Part shown: positions 27,758 to 36,918 of the stretch, piece by piece
Numbering within the stretch: position 1 is the stretch's first letter
How the letters are laid out: each line of letters opens with the position of its first letter
Origin: Neoroseomonas terrae
GTDB taxonomy: Bacteria; Pseudomonadota; Alphaproteobacteria; Acetobacterales; Acetobacteraceae
Reading direction: 5' to 3'
DNA: 64,000 nt
Assembly (NCBI RefSeq): GCF_018129025.1
Contig: NZ_JAAEDI010000014.1
Location: forward strand, 1-64,000
Program-made: the position numbers and the translations under genes
The notes under the pieces: generated by a model
Database searches by the model: none
Seen by the model: the letters and a program-made list of their open reading frames with translations, nothing else
What the model was told of the DNA's origin: nothing

Positions 27758-27785
27758 GCCGCTCCGCGAAGGCTCGCGCAGCGGC
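27758..27785 (+). promoter_or_regulatory. Leader hairpin before ffh
   Basis: GCCGCT-C-CGCGA pairs with TCGCG-C-AGCGGC around an AGGC loop: 11 bp with one C.C mismatch, 55 bp upstream of the ffh start. Role unknown; possibly an mRNA-stability or attenuation element. Confidence 0.35.
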
Positions 27786-27840
27786 GCGTACTCTTTTGGG
27801 GCGGCCGCAACGCGTTGTGAAGGACTGAACGGACCGCCCG

Positions 27841-29226
27841 ATGTTCGAGGCATTGTCCAGCAAGCTGAACGGGGTCTTCGACCGGCTGCGCCGCCGTGGT
27901 GCGTTGTCGGAGGCTGATGTGTCCGAGGCGCTGCGCGAGGTTCGCGTGGCGTTGCTGGAGGCCGACGTCGCGTTGCCGGTGGTCCGCGACCTAGTCAACA
28001 AGGTCCGCGAGCGGGCGGTGGGGCAGGAGGTCCTGCGCTCGGTCTCCCCCGCGCAGCAGGTCATCAAGATCGTCAACGATGCGCTGGTGGAAGCGCTCGG
28101 CGGCGGTGCGAATGATGACGGCAAGCGCGGCATCGACCTGAACGCGCCGTCCCCCGTGCCGATCCTGATGGTCGGCCTCCAGGGCTCGGGCAAGACGACG
28201 ACGTCCGGCAAGATCGCGCTGCGGCTGCGCACGCGGGACAAGAAGAAGGTGCTGCTGGCGTCGCTCGACGTGCATCGCCCCGCGGCGCAGCTTCAGTTGC
28301 AGACGCTGGCGCAGCAGGCCGAGGTGACGTCCCTGCCGATCATCGCGGGACAGACGCCGATCCAGATCGCCGCGCGGGCGATGGATGTGGCGCGGCGCGA
28401 GCTGTACGACGTGGTGGTGCTCGACACCGCCGGCCGCCTCGCGATCGATGAGGCGCTGATGGAGGAGGTGGCGCAGGTCAAGCTCGCCACCAACCCGCAC
28501 GAGACCTTCCTGGTCGTGGACGCGATGACCGGCCAGGACGCGGTGAACACCGCGAAGGCGTTCCACGAGAAGATGGGCGTCACCGGCATCGTCATGACGC
28601 GCATCGACGGCGATGCGCGCGGCGGCGCGGCGCTGTCCATGCGGGCCGTCACCGGCGCGCCGATCAAGCTGCTGGGCGCGGGCGAGAAGCTGGACGCGCT
28701 GGAAGACTTCCATCCGGACCGCATCGCGTCGCGCATCCTCGGCATGGGAGACATCGTCTCCCTCGTCGAGAAGGCGGCGGCGACGATCGATCAGGAGGAA
28801 GCCGAGAAGCTCGCGGCCCGGATGCAGAAGGGCCAGTTCTCGCTGGAGGACTATGCGAGCCAGCTCAAGCAGATCGGCAAGATGGGCAGCCTGCAGGGCA
28901 TCCTCGGGATGCTGCCCGGCGTCGGCAAGATCAAGCAGCAGATCAACGACGCCAATCTCGATACCTCCATCCTGGGGCGGCAGGCGGCGATCATCAGTTC
29001 GATGACACCGAAGGAACGCCGCACGCCGGACATCATCAAGGCGTCGCGCAAGAAGCGCATCGCCGCGGGGTCCGGCACCTCGGTTCAGGAAGTGAACAAG
29101 CTGCTCAAGCAGTTCGACGACATGTCCGTGATGATGAAGCGGATGAGCAAGATGGGCCAGAAGGGGATGATGCGTGGCGGTCTCGCCTCGCTTCTTCCCG
29201 GCATGGCCAACAAACGACCCTTCTAG
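27841..29226 (+). CDS. ffh: Signal recognition particle protein Ffh
   Basis: A 461-residue SRP54 GTPase. The N domain covers about 1-90, the G domain about 100-300 with P-loop [24 protein letters not shown] and [10 protein letters not shown], and the methionine-rich M domain follows from about 320 ([20 protein letters not shown] near the end). It binds signal sequences of membrane proteins together with 4.5S RNA and docks on FtsY, encoded at 50793 in this window. It leads the ffh-rpsP-rimM-trmD-rplS block, a classic gene order. Confidence 0.97.
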   Translation: MFEALSSKLNGVFDRLRRRGALSEADVSEALREVRVALLEADVALPVVRDLVNKVRERAVGQEVLRSVSPAQQVIKIVNDALVEALGGGANDDGKRGIDLNAPSPVPILMVGLQGSGKTTTSGKIALRLRTRDKKKVLLASLDVHRPAAQLQLQTLAQQAEVTSLPIIAGQTPIQIAARAMDVARRELYDVVVLDTAGRLAIDEALMEEVAQVKLATNPHETFLVVDAMTGQDAVNTAKAFHEKMGVTGIVMTRIDGDARGGAALSMRAVTGAPIKLLGAGEKLDALEDFHPDRIASRILGMGDIVSLVEKAAATIDQEEAEKLAARMQKGQFSLEDYASQLKQIGKMGSLQGILGMLPGVGKIKQQINDANLDTSILGRQAAIISSMTPKERRTPDIIKASRKKRIAAGSGTSVQEVNKLLKQFDDMSVMMKRMSKMGQKGMMRGGLASLLPGMANKRPF

Positions 29227-29249
29227 AAATACGACGAAAGGAAGCCTCT

Positions 29250-29588
29250 ATGGGCCTCAAGATCCGCCTCGCCCGCGCCGGTGCGAAGAAGCGCCCCTAC
29301 TACCACATCGTGGTGGCCGATAGCCGCTCGCCGCGCGATGGCCGCTTCATCGAGCAGGTCGGTTCCTACAACCCGATGCTGCCCTCCGACCATGCGGACC
29401 GCATCCGCCTGAAGGATGAGCGCATCACCCATTGGATCGGCCAGGGTGCGGTCGCGACGGATCGCGTCGCGAAGTTCCTCGGCAAGGCCGGCCTGGCGCC
29501 GATGCCGGTGTTCGCCGAGCAGCCGAAGCAGTCCGCGCCGAAGAAGAAGGCGCAGGAGCGCGCCGCGGCCGCCGCGGCGGCCGGCTGA
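29250..29588 (+). CDS. rpsP: Ribosomal protein bS16
   Basis: A 112-residue small-subunit protein. The start [20 protein letters not shown] and the [13 protein letters not shown] motif are diagnostic. A Lys/Ala-rich tail after residue 85 ([14 protein letters not shown]) is longer than in E. coli, as usual in this bacterial group. GAAAGGAAG lies before the ATG, 23 bp after ffh. Confidence 0.97.
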   Translation: MGLKIRLARAGAKKRPYYHIVVADSRSPRDGRFIEQVGSYNPMLPSDHADRIRLKDERITHWIGQGAVATDRVAKFLGKAGLAPMPVFAEQPKQSAPKKKAQERAAAAAAAG

Positions 29589-29610
29589 CCTTCGGACCGG
29601 GTGACGTGAC

Positions 29611-30129
29611 GTGGCGGTGAAGCGCGTGATGGTGGGGGAGATCGGCAGGCCGCATGGCGTGCGCGGTCTCGTGCGCCTGCGCGCCTTCACCGAGGACCCC
29701 GCCGCGATCGCCGCCTACTCCCCGCTGACCGACGAGAGCGGTGCGCGTAGCTTCGCCCTGACCCTGAAGGGCGGCGACATCGCTGCCGTCGAGGGCGTGG
29801 CCGATCGCGACGCGGCGCAGCGCCTGACCGGGACGAAGCTGTTCGTCGAGCGCGACAGGCTGCCGGCGCCGGCGGAGGAGGAGTTCTACCTGACCGACCT
29901 AATCGGCCTCGCGGCCGTGACGGAAAGCGGGGAGAGCCTCGGGCGGGTGCGCGCGGTCGAGGACCATGGCGCGGGGCCGTTCCTGATCGTCGATGGGGCG
30001 GGCCGGGAGTATCTGCTGCCGTTCACCAAGGCGGTGGTGCCGGTCGTGGATGTCGCGGGCGGGTCGGTCACGGTGGTGCTGCCGGGCGAGATCATCGTCC
30101 AGCCGCAGGCGGGGGAGGATGCGGCATGA
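29611..30129 (+). CDS. rimM: 16S rRNA processing protein RimM
   Basis: A 172-residue protein starting at a GTG. The N-terminal [23 protein letters not shown] and the C-terminal PRC-barrel region ([39 protein letters not shown]) are the two RimM domains. It helps maturation of the 30S head by binding uS19. It overlaps trmD by 4 bp. Confidence 0.94.
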   Translation: MAVKRVMVGEIGRPHGVRGLVRLRAFTEDPAAIAAYSPLTDESGARSFALTLKGGDIAAVEGVADRDAAQRLTGTKLFVERDRLPAPAEEEFYLTDLIGLAAVTESGESLGRVRAVEDHGAGPFLIVDGAGREYLLPFTKAVVPVVDVAGGSVTVVLPGEIIVQPQAGEDAA

Positions 30130-30866
30130 ACTGGCGCGCCTCCGTCCTCACGCTGTTCCCGGAGATGTTCCCCGGGCCGCTCGGGCTGTCGCTCGCCGGC
30201 CGTGCGCTGCGCGAGGGCCGCTGGGCCATCGACGCGCATGACATCCGCGCCGCCGCGACGGATCGCCACCGCACGGTGGACGACACGCCGGCCGGTGGCG
30301 GGGCCGGGATGGTGATGCGGCCGGACGTGCTGGACAGCGCGATCGGCGCCGTCATGCCGGAAGGCGATGCGCGGCCGCTGATTTACCTGACGCCCCGCGG
30401 GCGGCTGCTGGATCAGGCCACGGTGCGATCCCTGGCCGAAGGCCCGGGCTGCGTCCTTCTCTGCGGCCGCTACGAAGGCATCGACCAGCGCGTCATCGAG
30501 GCGCGCGGCATGGTCGAGCTTTCCGTCGGCGACTACGTGCTGAGCGGCGGCGAACCGGCGGCGCTGGTCCTGCTCGACGCCTGCATCCGCCTGCTGCCGG
30601 GCGTGATGGGCGCGGCCGACAGCGCGGCCGAGGAAAGCCACGGCGCCGAGGGCCTGCTGGAATACCCGCACTACACGCGACCGGCCGAGTGGAACGGCCG
30701 CGCCATCCCGGACGTGCTGCTGTCGGGCCACCACGCGGAGATCGCGCGCTGGCGGCGGGCCGAGAGCGAGCGAATCACGAAAGAGCGCCGACCCGACCTG
30801 TGGGCACGGCACGAAGCGAAACAACGCGGGGCTGGGGGCATGGACGGCCACCCTGCCGCCGCTTAA
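30126..30866 (+). CDS. trmD: tRNA (guanine-N1-)-methyltransferase
   Basis: A 246-residue SPOUT enzyme that makes m1G37 in tRNAs with G36, such as the tRNA-Arg genes in this window. Visible motifs are [12 protein letters not shown] near the start, [27 protein letters not shown] and [15 protein letters not shown], the trefoil-knot SAM site. Start ATG overlaps the rimM stop (ATGA), showing coupling. Confidence 0.96.
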   Translation: MNWRASVLTLFPEMFPGPLGLSLAGRALREGRWAIDAHDIRAAATDRHRTVDDTPAGGGAGMVMRPDVLDSAIGAVMPEGDARPLIYLTPRGRLLDQATVRSLAEGPGCVLLCGRYEGIDQRVIEARGMVELSVGDYVLSGGEPAALVLLDACIRLLPGVMGAADSAAEESHGAEGLLEYPHYTRPAEWNGRAIPDVLLSGHHAEIARWRRAESERITKERRPDLWARHEAKQRGAGGMDGHPAAA

Positions 30867-30890
30867 GAGAATCGACGAAAGGACAAGGTC

Positions 30891-31322
30891 ATGAACCTTC
30901 TGGAGCAGTTCGAGGCCGACCAGCTGGCCCGCCTCAGCGCCGCCCGCGCCACGCCGGATTTCGCGCCGGGCGACACCGTCCGCGTGATGGTGAAGGTGGT
31001 CGAGGGTGAGCGCGTGCGTACCCAGGCCTATGAGGGCGTGGTGATCGCGCGCAACAACAAGGGCGTGCAGAGCAACTTCACGGTCCGCAAGCTGTCCTAT
31101 GGCGAGGGCGTGGAGCGCGTGTTCCCGCTGTATTCGCCGAACGTGGCCGAGATCCAGGTGGTGCGCCGCGGCAAGGTGCGCCGCGCGAAGCTGTATTACC
31201 TGCGTGGCCGTACCGGCAAGTCGGCGCGCATCGCCGAGAAGCTGGGTGCGAAGCCGGACGCGAAGGCGGCTGCTGCTGCTGCCGCCGCCGCTGCCGCGCC
31301 CGCGACGACGACCGAAGCGTAA
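30891..31322 (+). CDS. rplS: Ribosomal protein bL19
   Basis: A 143-residue protein at the subunit interface. [23 protein letters not shown] and [20 protein letters not shown] are diagnostic. It has an alanine-rich tail of about 20 residues at the C-terminus, beyond the E. coli length of about 115. AAAGGACAAGG precedes the ATG. Confidence 0.96.
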   Translation: MNLLEQFEADQLARLSAARATPDFAPGDTVRVMVKVVEGERVRTQAYEGVVIARNNKGVQSNFTVRKLSYGEGVERVFPLYSPNVAEIQVVRRGKVRRAKLYYLRGRTGKSARIAEKLGAKPDAKAAAAAAAAAAAPATTTEA

Positions 31323-31332
31323 CTGTTCCACG

Positions 31333-31353
31333 GGCCCCGCATCGGGCGGGGCC
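31333..31353 (+). terminator. Hairpin between rplS and leuC
   Basis: Perfect 8-bp stem GGCCCCGC / GCGGGGCC with an ATCGG loop, 11 bp after the rplS stop. It lacks a T run. It separates the ribosomal block from the leucine genes and ends 20 bp before the leuC start. Confidence 0.5.
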
Positions 31354-31372
31354 GACGGGAAGGGAGATAACG

Positions 31373-32803
31373 ATGTCAGCGCAGAAGCCGCGCACTTTGT
31401 TCGACAAGATCTGGGACGCCCATGTGGTGGATACGCTCCCGGACGGCACGGCTCTGCTCTACATCGACCTTCACCTCACCCATGAAGTCACCACGCCGCA
31501 GGCCTTCGATGGCCTGCGCGCGGCCGGGCGCGGCATCCGCCGCCCGGATGCGACGCTCGGCGTGATCGACCACAACATCGCGACCGACGCGTCGCGCTAC
31601 ACCGGCATCGTCGATCCGGAGAGCGCGTTGCAGGTCGCGACGCTCGAGAAGAACGCCGCCGAGTTCGGCATGCCGCTGATCCCGCTGCTGGATGAGCGCC
31701 AAGGCATCGTGCACGTCATCGGGCCGGAGCTCGGCCGTTCGCTGCCCGGCATGACGATCGTCTGCGGCGACAGCCATACCTCGACGCATGGCGCGATGGG
31801 CGCGCTCGCCTTCGGCATCGGCACCAGCGAGGTCGAGCACGTGCTCGCCACGCAGACGCTGCTGCAGAAGCCGGCGAAGAACATGCTGGTCAGCGTGGAC
31901 GGCAACCTCGCGGTCGGCTGCTCGGGCAAGGATATCGTGCTCGCCATCATCGGGCGCATCGGCACGGCGGGCGGCACGGGCCATGTGATCGAATATGCGG
32001 GCGACGCGATCCGCGCGCTCGACATGGCCGGACGCATGACGGTGTGCAACATGTCGATCGAGGGCGGTGCCCGTGCCGGCATGGTTGCGCCAGACCAGAC
32101 GACCTACGACTACATCGCGAAGACGCCGGACGGGCCGAAGGGTGCGGCACTGGCTCGCGCGATGGAATGGTGGAAGACGCTGCCAACCGATGACGGCGCG
32201 CATTTCGACACGGTGCTCCGCCTCAACGCGCATGAGATCGCGCCGCAGGTCACCTGGGGCACCAACCCCGAGGCCGTGCTGCCGATCACCGGCGTCGTGC
32301 CCAACCCGGCCGAGGTCGATGACGAGGCGAAGCGCGTCCAGATGGAGCGCATGGTCCAGTATATGGGCCTGACGCCGGGCCAGCGGTTGCAGGACCTCAA
32401 GGTCGATGTCGTCTTCATCGGCTCCTGCACCAATTCCCGCATCGAGGACATCCGCATGGCCGCCGCCATCGCGAAGGGCCGCAAGGTCGCCGATGGCGTC
32501 CGTGCCATGGTCGTCCCCGGCTCGGGCCTGGTGAAGAAGGCGGCGGAAGCCGAAGGGCTCGACCGCATCCTCAAGGAAGCGGGCTTCGAGTGGCGCGAGG
32601 CCGGGTGCTCCATGTGCCTCGGCATGAACCCGGACAAGCTGACGCCGGGCCAGCGTTCGGCCAGCACGTCGAACCGGAACTTCGAAGGTCGTCAGGGGCC
32701 GGGCGGCCGCACCCACCTGCTGTCGCCCGCCATGGCCGCCGCCGCGGCGCTGGCCGGGCATCTCGCCGACGTCCGCGACTACCAGCCGAAGGAGACCGTG
32801 TGA
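31373..32803 (+). CDS. leuC: 3-isopropylmalate dehydratase, large subunit
   Basis: A 476-residue aconitase-family enzyme of leucine synthesis that isomerises 2- to 3-isopropylmalate together with LeuD. The start [19 protein letters not shown] is typical. 4Fe-4S ligands are in [13 protein letters not shown] and in [13 protein letters not shown] (C-x2-C); the catalytic [19 protein letters not shown] segment is also present. A GGGAG site precedes the ATG. The stop overlaps the leuD start by one base. Confidence 0.96.
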   Translation: MSAQKPRTLFDKIWDAHVVDTLPDGTALLYIDLHLTHEVTTPQAFDGLRAAGRGIRRPDATLGVIDHNIATDASRYTGIVDPESALQVATLEKNAAEFGMPLIPLLDERQGIVHVIGPELGRSLPGMTIVCGDSHTSTHGAMGALAFGIGTSEVEHVLATQTLLQKPAKNMLVSVDGNLAVGCSGKDIVLAIIGRIGTAGGTGHVIEYAGDAIRALDMAGRMTVCNMSIEGGARAGMVAPDQTTYDYIAKTPDGPKGAALARAMEWWKTLPTDDGAHFDTVLRLNAHEIAPQVTWGTNPEAVLPITGVVPNPAEVDDEAKRVQMERMVQYMGLTPGQRLQDLKVDVVFIGSCTNSRIEDIRMAAAIAKGRKVADGVRAMVVPGSGLVKKAAEAEGLDRILKEAGFEWREAGCSMCLGMNPDKLTPGQRSASTSNRNFEGRQGPGGRTHLLSPAMAAAAALAGHLADVRDYQPKETV

Positions 32804-33414
32804 TGCAGGCCTTCACGACGCTGACCGGCATCGCCGCCCCACTCCCCAAGGCGAATGTCGACACCGACCAGATCATCCCGGCGCGCTTCCTGAAGTCCAT
32901 CTCGCGCGCCGGCTTCGGCAAGAACCTGTTCGCGAACTTCCGCTACAATGAGGACGGGTCGGAGAACCCCGATTTCGTCCTCAACCAGGAACCGTACCGC
33001 AAGGCCGAAGTGCTGATCGCCTTCGAGAATTTCGGCTGCGGTTCGTCCCGCGAGCATGCGCCGTGGGCGCTGCTCGATTTCGGCATCCGCTGCGTCATCG
33101 CGCCGGACTTCGCTGACATCTTCCACAACAACAGCTTCAAGAACGGCATCCTGCCGGTGCGGCTTCCGAAGGAAGTCTGCGCGCAGCTGATGGAAGACGC
33201 GAAGATGGGCCCGAACGCCCGCGTCACCGTCGACCTCGAACGCGAAGTCGTCGTGCGCCCGAACGGCGAGGAAATTCCGTTCAAGATCGACCCGCTGCGC
33301 CGGCACCTGCTGCTCAACGGCCTCGACGACATCGGCCAGACCATGCAGCACGCGCCCGCCATCGACAGCTTCGAAGCGAAGCAGAAGGCCGCCCAGCCCT
33401 GGCTCTACGCCTGA
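32803..33414 (+). CDS. leuD: 3-isopropylmalate dehydratase, small subunit
   Basis: A 203-residue partner of LeuC. The ATG at 32803 overlaps the leuC stop (TGATG). [20 protein letters not shown] and [20 protein letters not shown] are the defining motifs of the swivelling domain that closes the active site. It ends with [13 protein letters not shown]. Confidence 0.96.
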   Translation: MQAFTTLTGIAAPLPKANVDTDQIIPARFLKSISRAGFGKNLFANFRYNEDGSENPDFVLNQEPYRKAEVLIAFENFGCGSSREHAPWALLDFGIRCVIAPDFADIFHNNSFKNGILPVRLPKEVCAQLMEDAKMGPNARVTVDLEREVVVRPNGEEIPFKIDPLRRHLLLNGLDDIGQTMQHAPAIDSFEAKQKAAQPWLYA

Positions 33415-33424
33415 GCTGACTTCA

Positions 33425-33476
33425 CCCCCGGGCGGCGTCCACCGGGGGCGTCTCCCGGCCTGACCAGGAGACGCCC
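33425..33476 (+). promoter_or_regulatory. Two competing hairpins in the leuB leader
   Basis: Hairpin 1: CCCCCGG (33425-33431) with CCGGGGG (33442-33448). Hairpin 2: GGGCGTCTCC (33446-33455) with GGAGACGCCC (33467-33476), a perfect 10-bp stem with an 11-nt loop. They share 33446-33448 and cannot be fully formed together. Hairpin 2 buries the AGGAG ribosome binding site of leuB, whose ATG is at 33483. The arrangement is that of a translational switch; no ligand or sensor is evident. Confidence 0.5.
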
Positions 33477-33482
33477 GAACCA

Positions 33483-34598
33483 ATGCCGTCCAACAAGAAG
33501 CTTCTCATTCTGCCCGGCGACGGGATCGGCCCCGAGGTGATGCGCGAAGTCCGTCGCGTCGTCGATTGGATGGGCCGTCGCCGCGCCGTGTCCTTCGACA
33601 TCGAGGAAGGCATCGTCGGCGGCGCCTCCATCGATGCGCAGGGCACGCCGATCACGGATGAGACGGTCGAGAAGGCCAAGACCGCCGATGCCGTGCTGTT
33701 CGGCTCGGTCGGCGGCCCCAAGTGGGACAGCCTGCCCTTCGAGCAGCGCCCGGAGCTCGGCATCCTCCGGCTGCGGAAGGATCTAGGCCTGTTCGCGAAT
33801 CTCCGCCCGGCGGTGGTGCTCGATCCGTTGGTCGATGCCTCGTCCCTGAAGGCCGATGTCGTCCGCGGCGTCGACATCATGGTGGTCCGCGAATCGACCG
33901 GCGGCGTCTATTTCGGTGAGCCCCGCGGCGTCGAGACGATGCCGGACGGCAAGCGCCGCGGCTTCGACACCGATGTCTATGTCGAGGACGAGATCGCCCG
34001 CGTCGCCCGCGTCGCCTTCGACCTGGCGCGCAAGCGCCGTAACAAGGTGACGTCGGTCGAGAAGGCGAACGTGATGCAGTCCGGCCGCCTGTGGCGCGCC
34101 GTGGTGGGCGAGGTTCACAAAGCCGAGTTCGCCGATGTCGAGCTCGAGAACATGTATGCCGACAACTGCGCCATGCAGCTCTGCAGCCGGCCCAAGCAGT
34201 TCGACGTGATCCTCGGCAACAACCTGTTCGGGGACGTGCTGTCGGACCTCGCGGCGGCGCTGACGGGCTCGCTCGGCATGCTGCCCTCCGCGACGCTCGG
34301 GGCGGTCGATCCGATCACCGGCAAGCGGCACGCGCTGTACGAGCCGATTCACGGCTCGGCGCCCGATATCGCGGGGAAGGGCGTGGCCAATCCGCTCGCG
34401 CAGATCCTGTCCTTCGCGATGCTGCTGCGCTGGTCCTTCGGCATGGAGGAGGATGCCGCGCTGGTCGAAACCGCCGTTGGCAAGGTGCTGGGCGGTGGTC
34501 TGCGCACGGCCGACATCATGCAGGCCGGCATGGCCCGCGTCGGCACCACCGTGATGGGTGAGGCCGTGGTGCGGGAGCTCGACAAGCTCGCCGCGTGA
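33483..34598 (+). CDS. leuB: 3-isopropylmalate dehydrogenase
   Basis: A 371-residue NAD-dependent beta-decarboxylating dehydrogenase, the step after LeuCD. Key segments are [34 protein letters not shown] (substrate arginines), [43 protein letters not shown] and [17 protein letters not shown] (NAD site). It is 68 bp after leuD. Translation is probably controlled by the leader hairpins just upstream. Confidence 0.96.
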   Translation: MPSNKKLLILPGDGIGPEVMREVRRVVDWMGRRRAVSFDIEEGIVGGASIDAQGTPITDETVEKAKTADAVLFGSVGGPKWDSLPFEQRPELGILRLRKDLGLFANLRPAVVLDPLVDASSLKADVVRGVDIMVVRESTGGVYFGEPRGVETMPDGKRRGFDTDVYVEDEIARVARVAFDLARKRRNKVTSVEKANVMQSGRLWRAVVGEVHKAEFADVELENMYADNCAMQLCSRPKQFDVILGNNLFGDVLSDLAAALTGSLGMLPSATLGAVDPITGKRHALYEPIHGSAPDIAGKGVANPLAQILSFAMLLRWSFGMEEDAALVETAVGKVLGGGLRTADIMQAGMARVGTTVMGEAVVRELDKLAA

Positions 34599-34605
34599 CA
34601 AAGCT

Positions 34606-34634
34606 GCGGCGGAGGGGTTGCGTCCCTCCGCCGC
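34606..34634 (+). terminator. leuB terminator
   Basis: Perfect 11-bp stem GCGGCGGAGGG / CCCTCCGCCGC with a 7-nt loop (GTTGCGT), 7 bp after the leuB stop, followed by CTCCGCTATTTCC. Strongest hairpin terminator in the window. Confidence 0.75.
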
Positions 34635-34675
34635 CTCCGCTATTTCCCCGGCCTCGCCGCGATACGCGGCACGGG

Positions 34676-34752
34676 GCGCCCGTAGCTCAGCTGGATAGAG
34701 CACCAGACTACGAATCTGGGGGTCAGAGGTTCGAATCCTTTCGGGCGCGCCA
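34676..34752 (+). tRNA. tRNA-Arg (anticodon ACG)
   Basis: A 77-nt cloverleaf with encoded CCA. The acceptor stem is GCGCCCG/CGGGCGC, the D stem GCTC/GAGC, and the anticodon stem CCAGA/TCTGG holds loop CTACGAA, giving anticodon ACG. The T arm is AGAGG-TTCGAAT-CCTTT. It reads CGU, CGC and CGA after A34-to-inosine editing. G37 is followed in the loop by A, so TrmD is not necessarily involved. A second tRNA-Arg starts 30 bp downstream. Confidence 0.95.
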
Positions 34753-34781
34753 CTTCTTCTCACTCACCGACGCTCCCGGCT

Positions 34782-34858
34782 GCGCCCGTAGCTCAACTGG
34801 ACAGAGCACCAGACTTCGGATCTGGGGGTTGGGAGTTCGAACCTTCCCGGGCGCGCCA
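34782..34858 (+). tRNA. tRNA-Arg (anticodon TCG), integration site of an islet
   Basis: A 77-nt cloverleaf with encoded CCA. The acceptor stem is the same as in the upstream tRNA; anticodon loop CTTCGGA gives anticodon TCG with G37, a TrmD target. It decodes CGA and CGG. Its last 16 bp (34843-34858) recur exactly at 36709-36724, the classic sign of integration into a tRNA 3' end. Confidence 0.94.
34843..34858 (+). repeat. Attachment-site repeat, left (inside tRNA-Arg)
   Basis: CTTCCCGGGCGCGCCA, the 3' half of the T stem plus acceptor stem, discriminator and CCA of the TCG tRNA. An exact copy lies 1866 bp downstream. Flanking bases differ on both sides, so the repeat is 16 bp. Confidence 0.7.
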
Positions 34859-35099
34859 CCTGCCGCAGAAATCCGCGGTTTCGAGACTAACCCCATTCGT
34901 AACCCCCTTCATCGCGATTGGTAGCCTCGGAACCGCGCCTCAGGCTGGCGCCGTGTTGCCGACGCCGGACGTCAGTTGGGCGGGCTCTGCCACAACATGT
35001 TGGGTAGGCACCGCCACAGCGTGGGCACATATGGTGTCCCCGCCCCTTGAATTCATATGAACCGGCTCCAACATGTCCCCAGTTCACGCTGGGGTTACC

Positions 35100-35765
35100 A
35101 TGTTCCGGTCGCCGCTCACGGACTACGACACCTGGGCCTGCCTCACGCCGGGCTTCCTGCTGCTGGCGGCGGGTGATCACGTCCTCCGTCTGGGATGGAT
35201 TTGGCGGGACACCTGGACGACCGTCGGCGCCGTCTTCGCCATCGCCTGTGCGTATGTGGTCGGGCACGCCTGCGCATCGCTCGCCAGCTTGATCGTCGAA
35301 CGCGGGCTGGTGCACCGCATTCTCAAGCCGCCTTCGGTTGTGCTGCTGAATCCGGATGCCGGTCCGAAATGAGCGCGCCGCATCTTCCGGAACTACTACC
35401 GGCCGCTGCCGCCACCGGCCCCCGAACGGGTTTCCGAGAAGGCGGAGAAGGCCGGCATCGGCAAGGACTCCGAAGCCCTGTTCCAGTGGGCCTACTCCGT
35501 CGCGCGCGAGAAGAAGGCGGTGTCGGAGCGGCTGCCGGTATTCCTGAATCAGTACGGCATGGCGCGGAACACCACCTTCGCCGTGTCGATCTGCGCCGCG
35601 TTGCTCACGTGGTCGGCTCTGGTCCAGGGCCGTGAAGCCGATCGGTGGTGGGCTGCTGCGGCTGCGGCGACAGCCGTGACGATGCTGTTTCGCTTCCTGA
35701 AAAACTACCGGCTCTTCACCGCCGAGATTTACCGGCACATCGCCTTCGAGGAACCGCCGACATGA
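35100..35765 (+). pseudogene. Membrane protein gene with one in-frame TGA
   Basis: Reading from the ATG at 35100, 90 codons (MFRSPLTDYDTWACLTPGFLL... SVVLLNPDAGPK) end at TGA (35370-35372). The same frame then continues open for 131 more codons (ARRIFRNYYRPLP..., FQWAYSVAREKKAVSERLPVFLNQYG, WWAAAAAATAVTMLFRFLKNYRLF) to a TGA at 35763, without any shift. The two halves read as one protein of about 220 residues with about four membrane segments. Either the gene is freshly inactivated by a point change (for example CGA to TGA), or the stop is read through, or there is a base error. The 4-bp overlap with the MBL gene shows the original operon. Confidence 0.6.
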
Positions 35766-36532
35766 AGCTTGAGGTCTTCAACGTCGAGCACGGCGCGTGC
35801 GCGCTCATCACCCTGGATGACGGCCGGCGCATCGCCATCGACTGCGGACATAACAGCAGTACGGGTTGGACCCTGCACCGCCACCTGCAGAGCCTCGGCA
35901 CTAACTGGCTGGACGAGCTCTGGCTCACCAATCTCGACCAGGACCACCTCAGCGGTTTGGCGGCGCTGCTCCACACCACCGGGATCGGCAACATCCTGGT
36001 CAATCCGAGCATCACGCCGGCGTGGCTTCGCGCCATCAAGGAGGATGGCGGGGTGGTGAGCCGGGACATCGAGGCGCTGTGCGCCCTGATGGGCGCCGGG
36101 AGGGTCAACCTACCCTTCGCCCCTCTGCCCGCCTCGGTGGGCGTTGTCTACGGATGGAACGTCTGCGGCGTTTCCTTCGATGACACCAACAACCTTTCGC
36201 TCGCGGCCGTGGTCTCGATGGGGTCGGTGAGCGTGCTCTTCCCGGGTGACCTAGAGCGCGCGGGGATGAGGAACGTTCTACACGCTCCCCTGTTTGCTCG
36301 GGCCGTCAGCAACGTTCACGTGCTGGTCGCGCCCCACCATGGTCGAGAGAACGGGTGCAGCCAGGACCTTTTCGACGCCATGTATTCGCACAAGCCGCAG
36401 CTCTGCATCATGTCTGCCCGAATCGCCATGGTAGCCCGGCGGTGCCGACCGCACGCGCGCATCCGTCAACATCTTCAGCATCTCCCACGCCCCTACGTAG
36501 GGATTTTAATGTCCCGGAGAGGTTCCCGCTAG
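35762..36532 (+). CDS. MBL-fold (ComEC-type) metallohydrolase of the islet
   Basis: A 256-residue protein starting at an ATG that overlaps the stop of the membrane gene (ATGA). The start MKLEVFNVEHGACALITLDDGRRIAIDCG is that of stand-alone ComEC-like MBL domains. Metal motifs are TNLDQDHLSGL (residues 56-66), LFPGDLERAG (159-167) and VAPHHGRENG (188-197). The first histidine of the usual HxDxDH is an asparagine (N57). From about residue 218 the sequence becomes an Arg/His-rich tail that does not look like the family, so the 3' end may be decayed or recombined. Expected activity: phosphodiester or related hydrolysis; partner is the membrane protein. Confidence 0.65.
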   Translation: MKLEVFNVEHGACALITLDDGRRIAIDCGHNSSTGWTLHRHLQSLGTNWLDELWLTNLDQDHLSGLAALLHTTGIGNILVNPSITPAWLRAIKEDGGVVSRDIEALCALMGAGRVNLPFAPLPASVGVVYGWNVCGVSFDDTNNLSLAAVVSMGSVSVLFPGDLERAGMRNVLHAPLFARAVSNVHVLVAPHHGRENGCSQDLFDAMYSHKPQLCIMSARIAMVARRCRPHARIRQHLQHLPRPYVGILMSRRGSR

Positions 36533-36918
36533 ATGATTGCCCTGCTCGCTACCCCCTTCATCAGTTCTGGCTGCCCGCATACGGCCGCGGCGTCGAGTGA
36601 ACGAAGGCGAATGACCGGGGCTTCTCTTCCGCAGAATTACGCAAGTGTTGAGTTTTGCTTCCGCACTCCCGCGGACTACCAAGAGCGGGGGCGAACGTCA
36701 CTGCTACGCTTCCCGGGCGCGCCATATCAATCCCATCACATCGATCCGGGCGCCATCGGCGTTGCTTTCGCTTGAATCGGCGACGCGTCTCGACTGACGG
36801 CTGGTCCGTCCTGCCTCGCTGCTGAAGGGGCATAGCCCACGCCGCCGCGGCGATCATCCATCCAAAGGGCATGGTGCATGGACGATCGCCGCGACGATGC
36901 TGACGGCGGCGCGCTGTC
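36533..36918. other. Right end of islet and intergenic DNA, no gene seen
   Basis: 386 bp. It holds the last part of the islet, the right attachment repeat (36709-36724), and chromosomal DNA up to the VOC gene. An 80-codon ORF at 36533 crosses the attachment repeat and has no family features. A large inverted repeat, CGCGGCGATC (36846-36855) with GATCGCCGCG (36884-36893) plus an inner CCAT/ATGG, may end transcription of the minus-strand VOC gene. Confidence 0.4.
36709..36724 (+). repeat. Attachment-site repeat, right
   Basis: Exact copy of the last 16 bp of the tRNA-Arg (TCG) gene, CTTCCCGGGCGCGCCA, lying in non-coding DNA with no tRNA body before it. Marks the distal border of the islet. Confidence 0.65.

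Larger units (their letters stand above)
34859..36724. mobile_element. Small genomic islet integrated at tRNA-Arg
   Basis: A 1.87-kb segment bounded by the tRNA 3' end and its 16-bp direct copy. It carries one interrupted membrane-protein gene and one overlapping MBL-fold gene, both on the plus strand, and no integrase. It contains several AT-rich patches (around 35040-35060 and 36510-36550) unlike the flanking leu genes. The first 240 bp (34859-35099) and the last 190 bp (36533-36724) show no convincing gene. It may be a remnant of a larger element or a passenger mobilised by an integrase elsewhere. Confidence 0.6.

Noticed and set aside
27721-27840. 4.5S RNA gene next to ffh
   Set aside because: The hairpin at 27758-27785 lacks the conserved GGAA tetraloop and internal-loop sequence of SRP RNA.
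34887-35030. Possible 47-residue zinc-ribbon protein on the minus strand (starts MCPRCGG)
   Set aside because: It has CPRCG and CC but no ribosome binding site, and it continues as part of a long antisense frame. Too weak to call.
35370-35372. Selenocysteine at the in-frame TGA
   Set aside because: No selenocysteine-type context (redox motif) is seen and no bacterial SECIS hairpin is evident directly after the TGA. Point mutation is simpler.
34902-36562. 12-bp direct repeat ACCCCCTTCATC at 34902 and 36551 inside the islet
   Set aside because: Too short and not at symmetric distances from the attachment repeats; may be chance.
36533-36775. 80-codon ORF after the islet MBL gene
   Set aside because: It crosses the right attachment repeat into chromosomal DNA and has no recognisable features.
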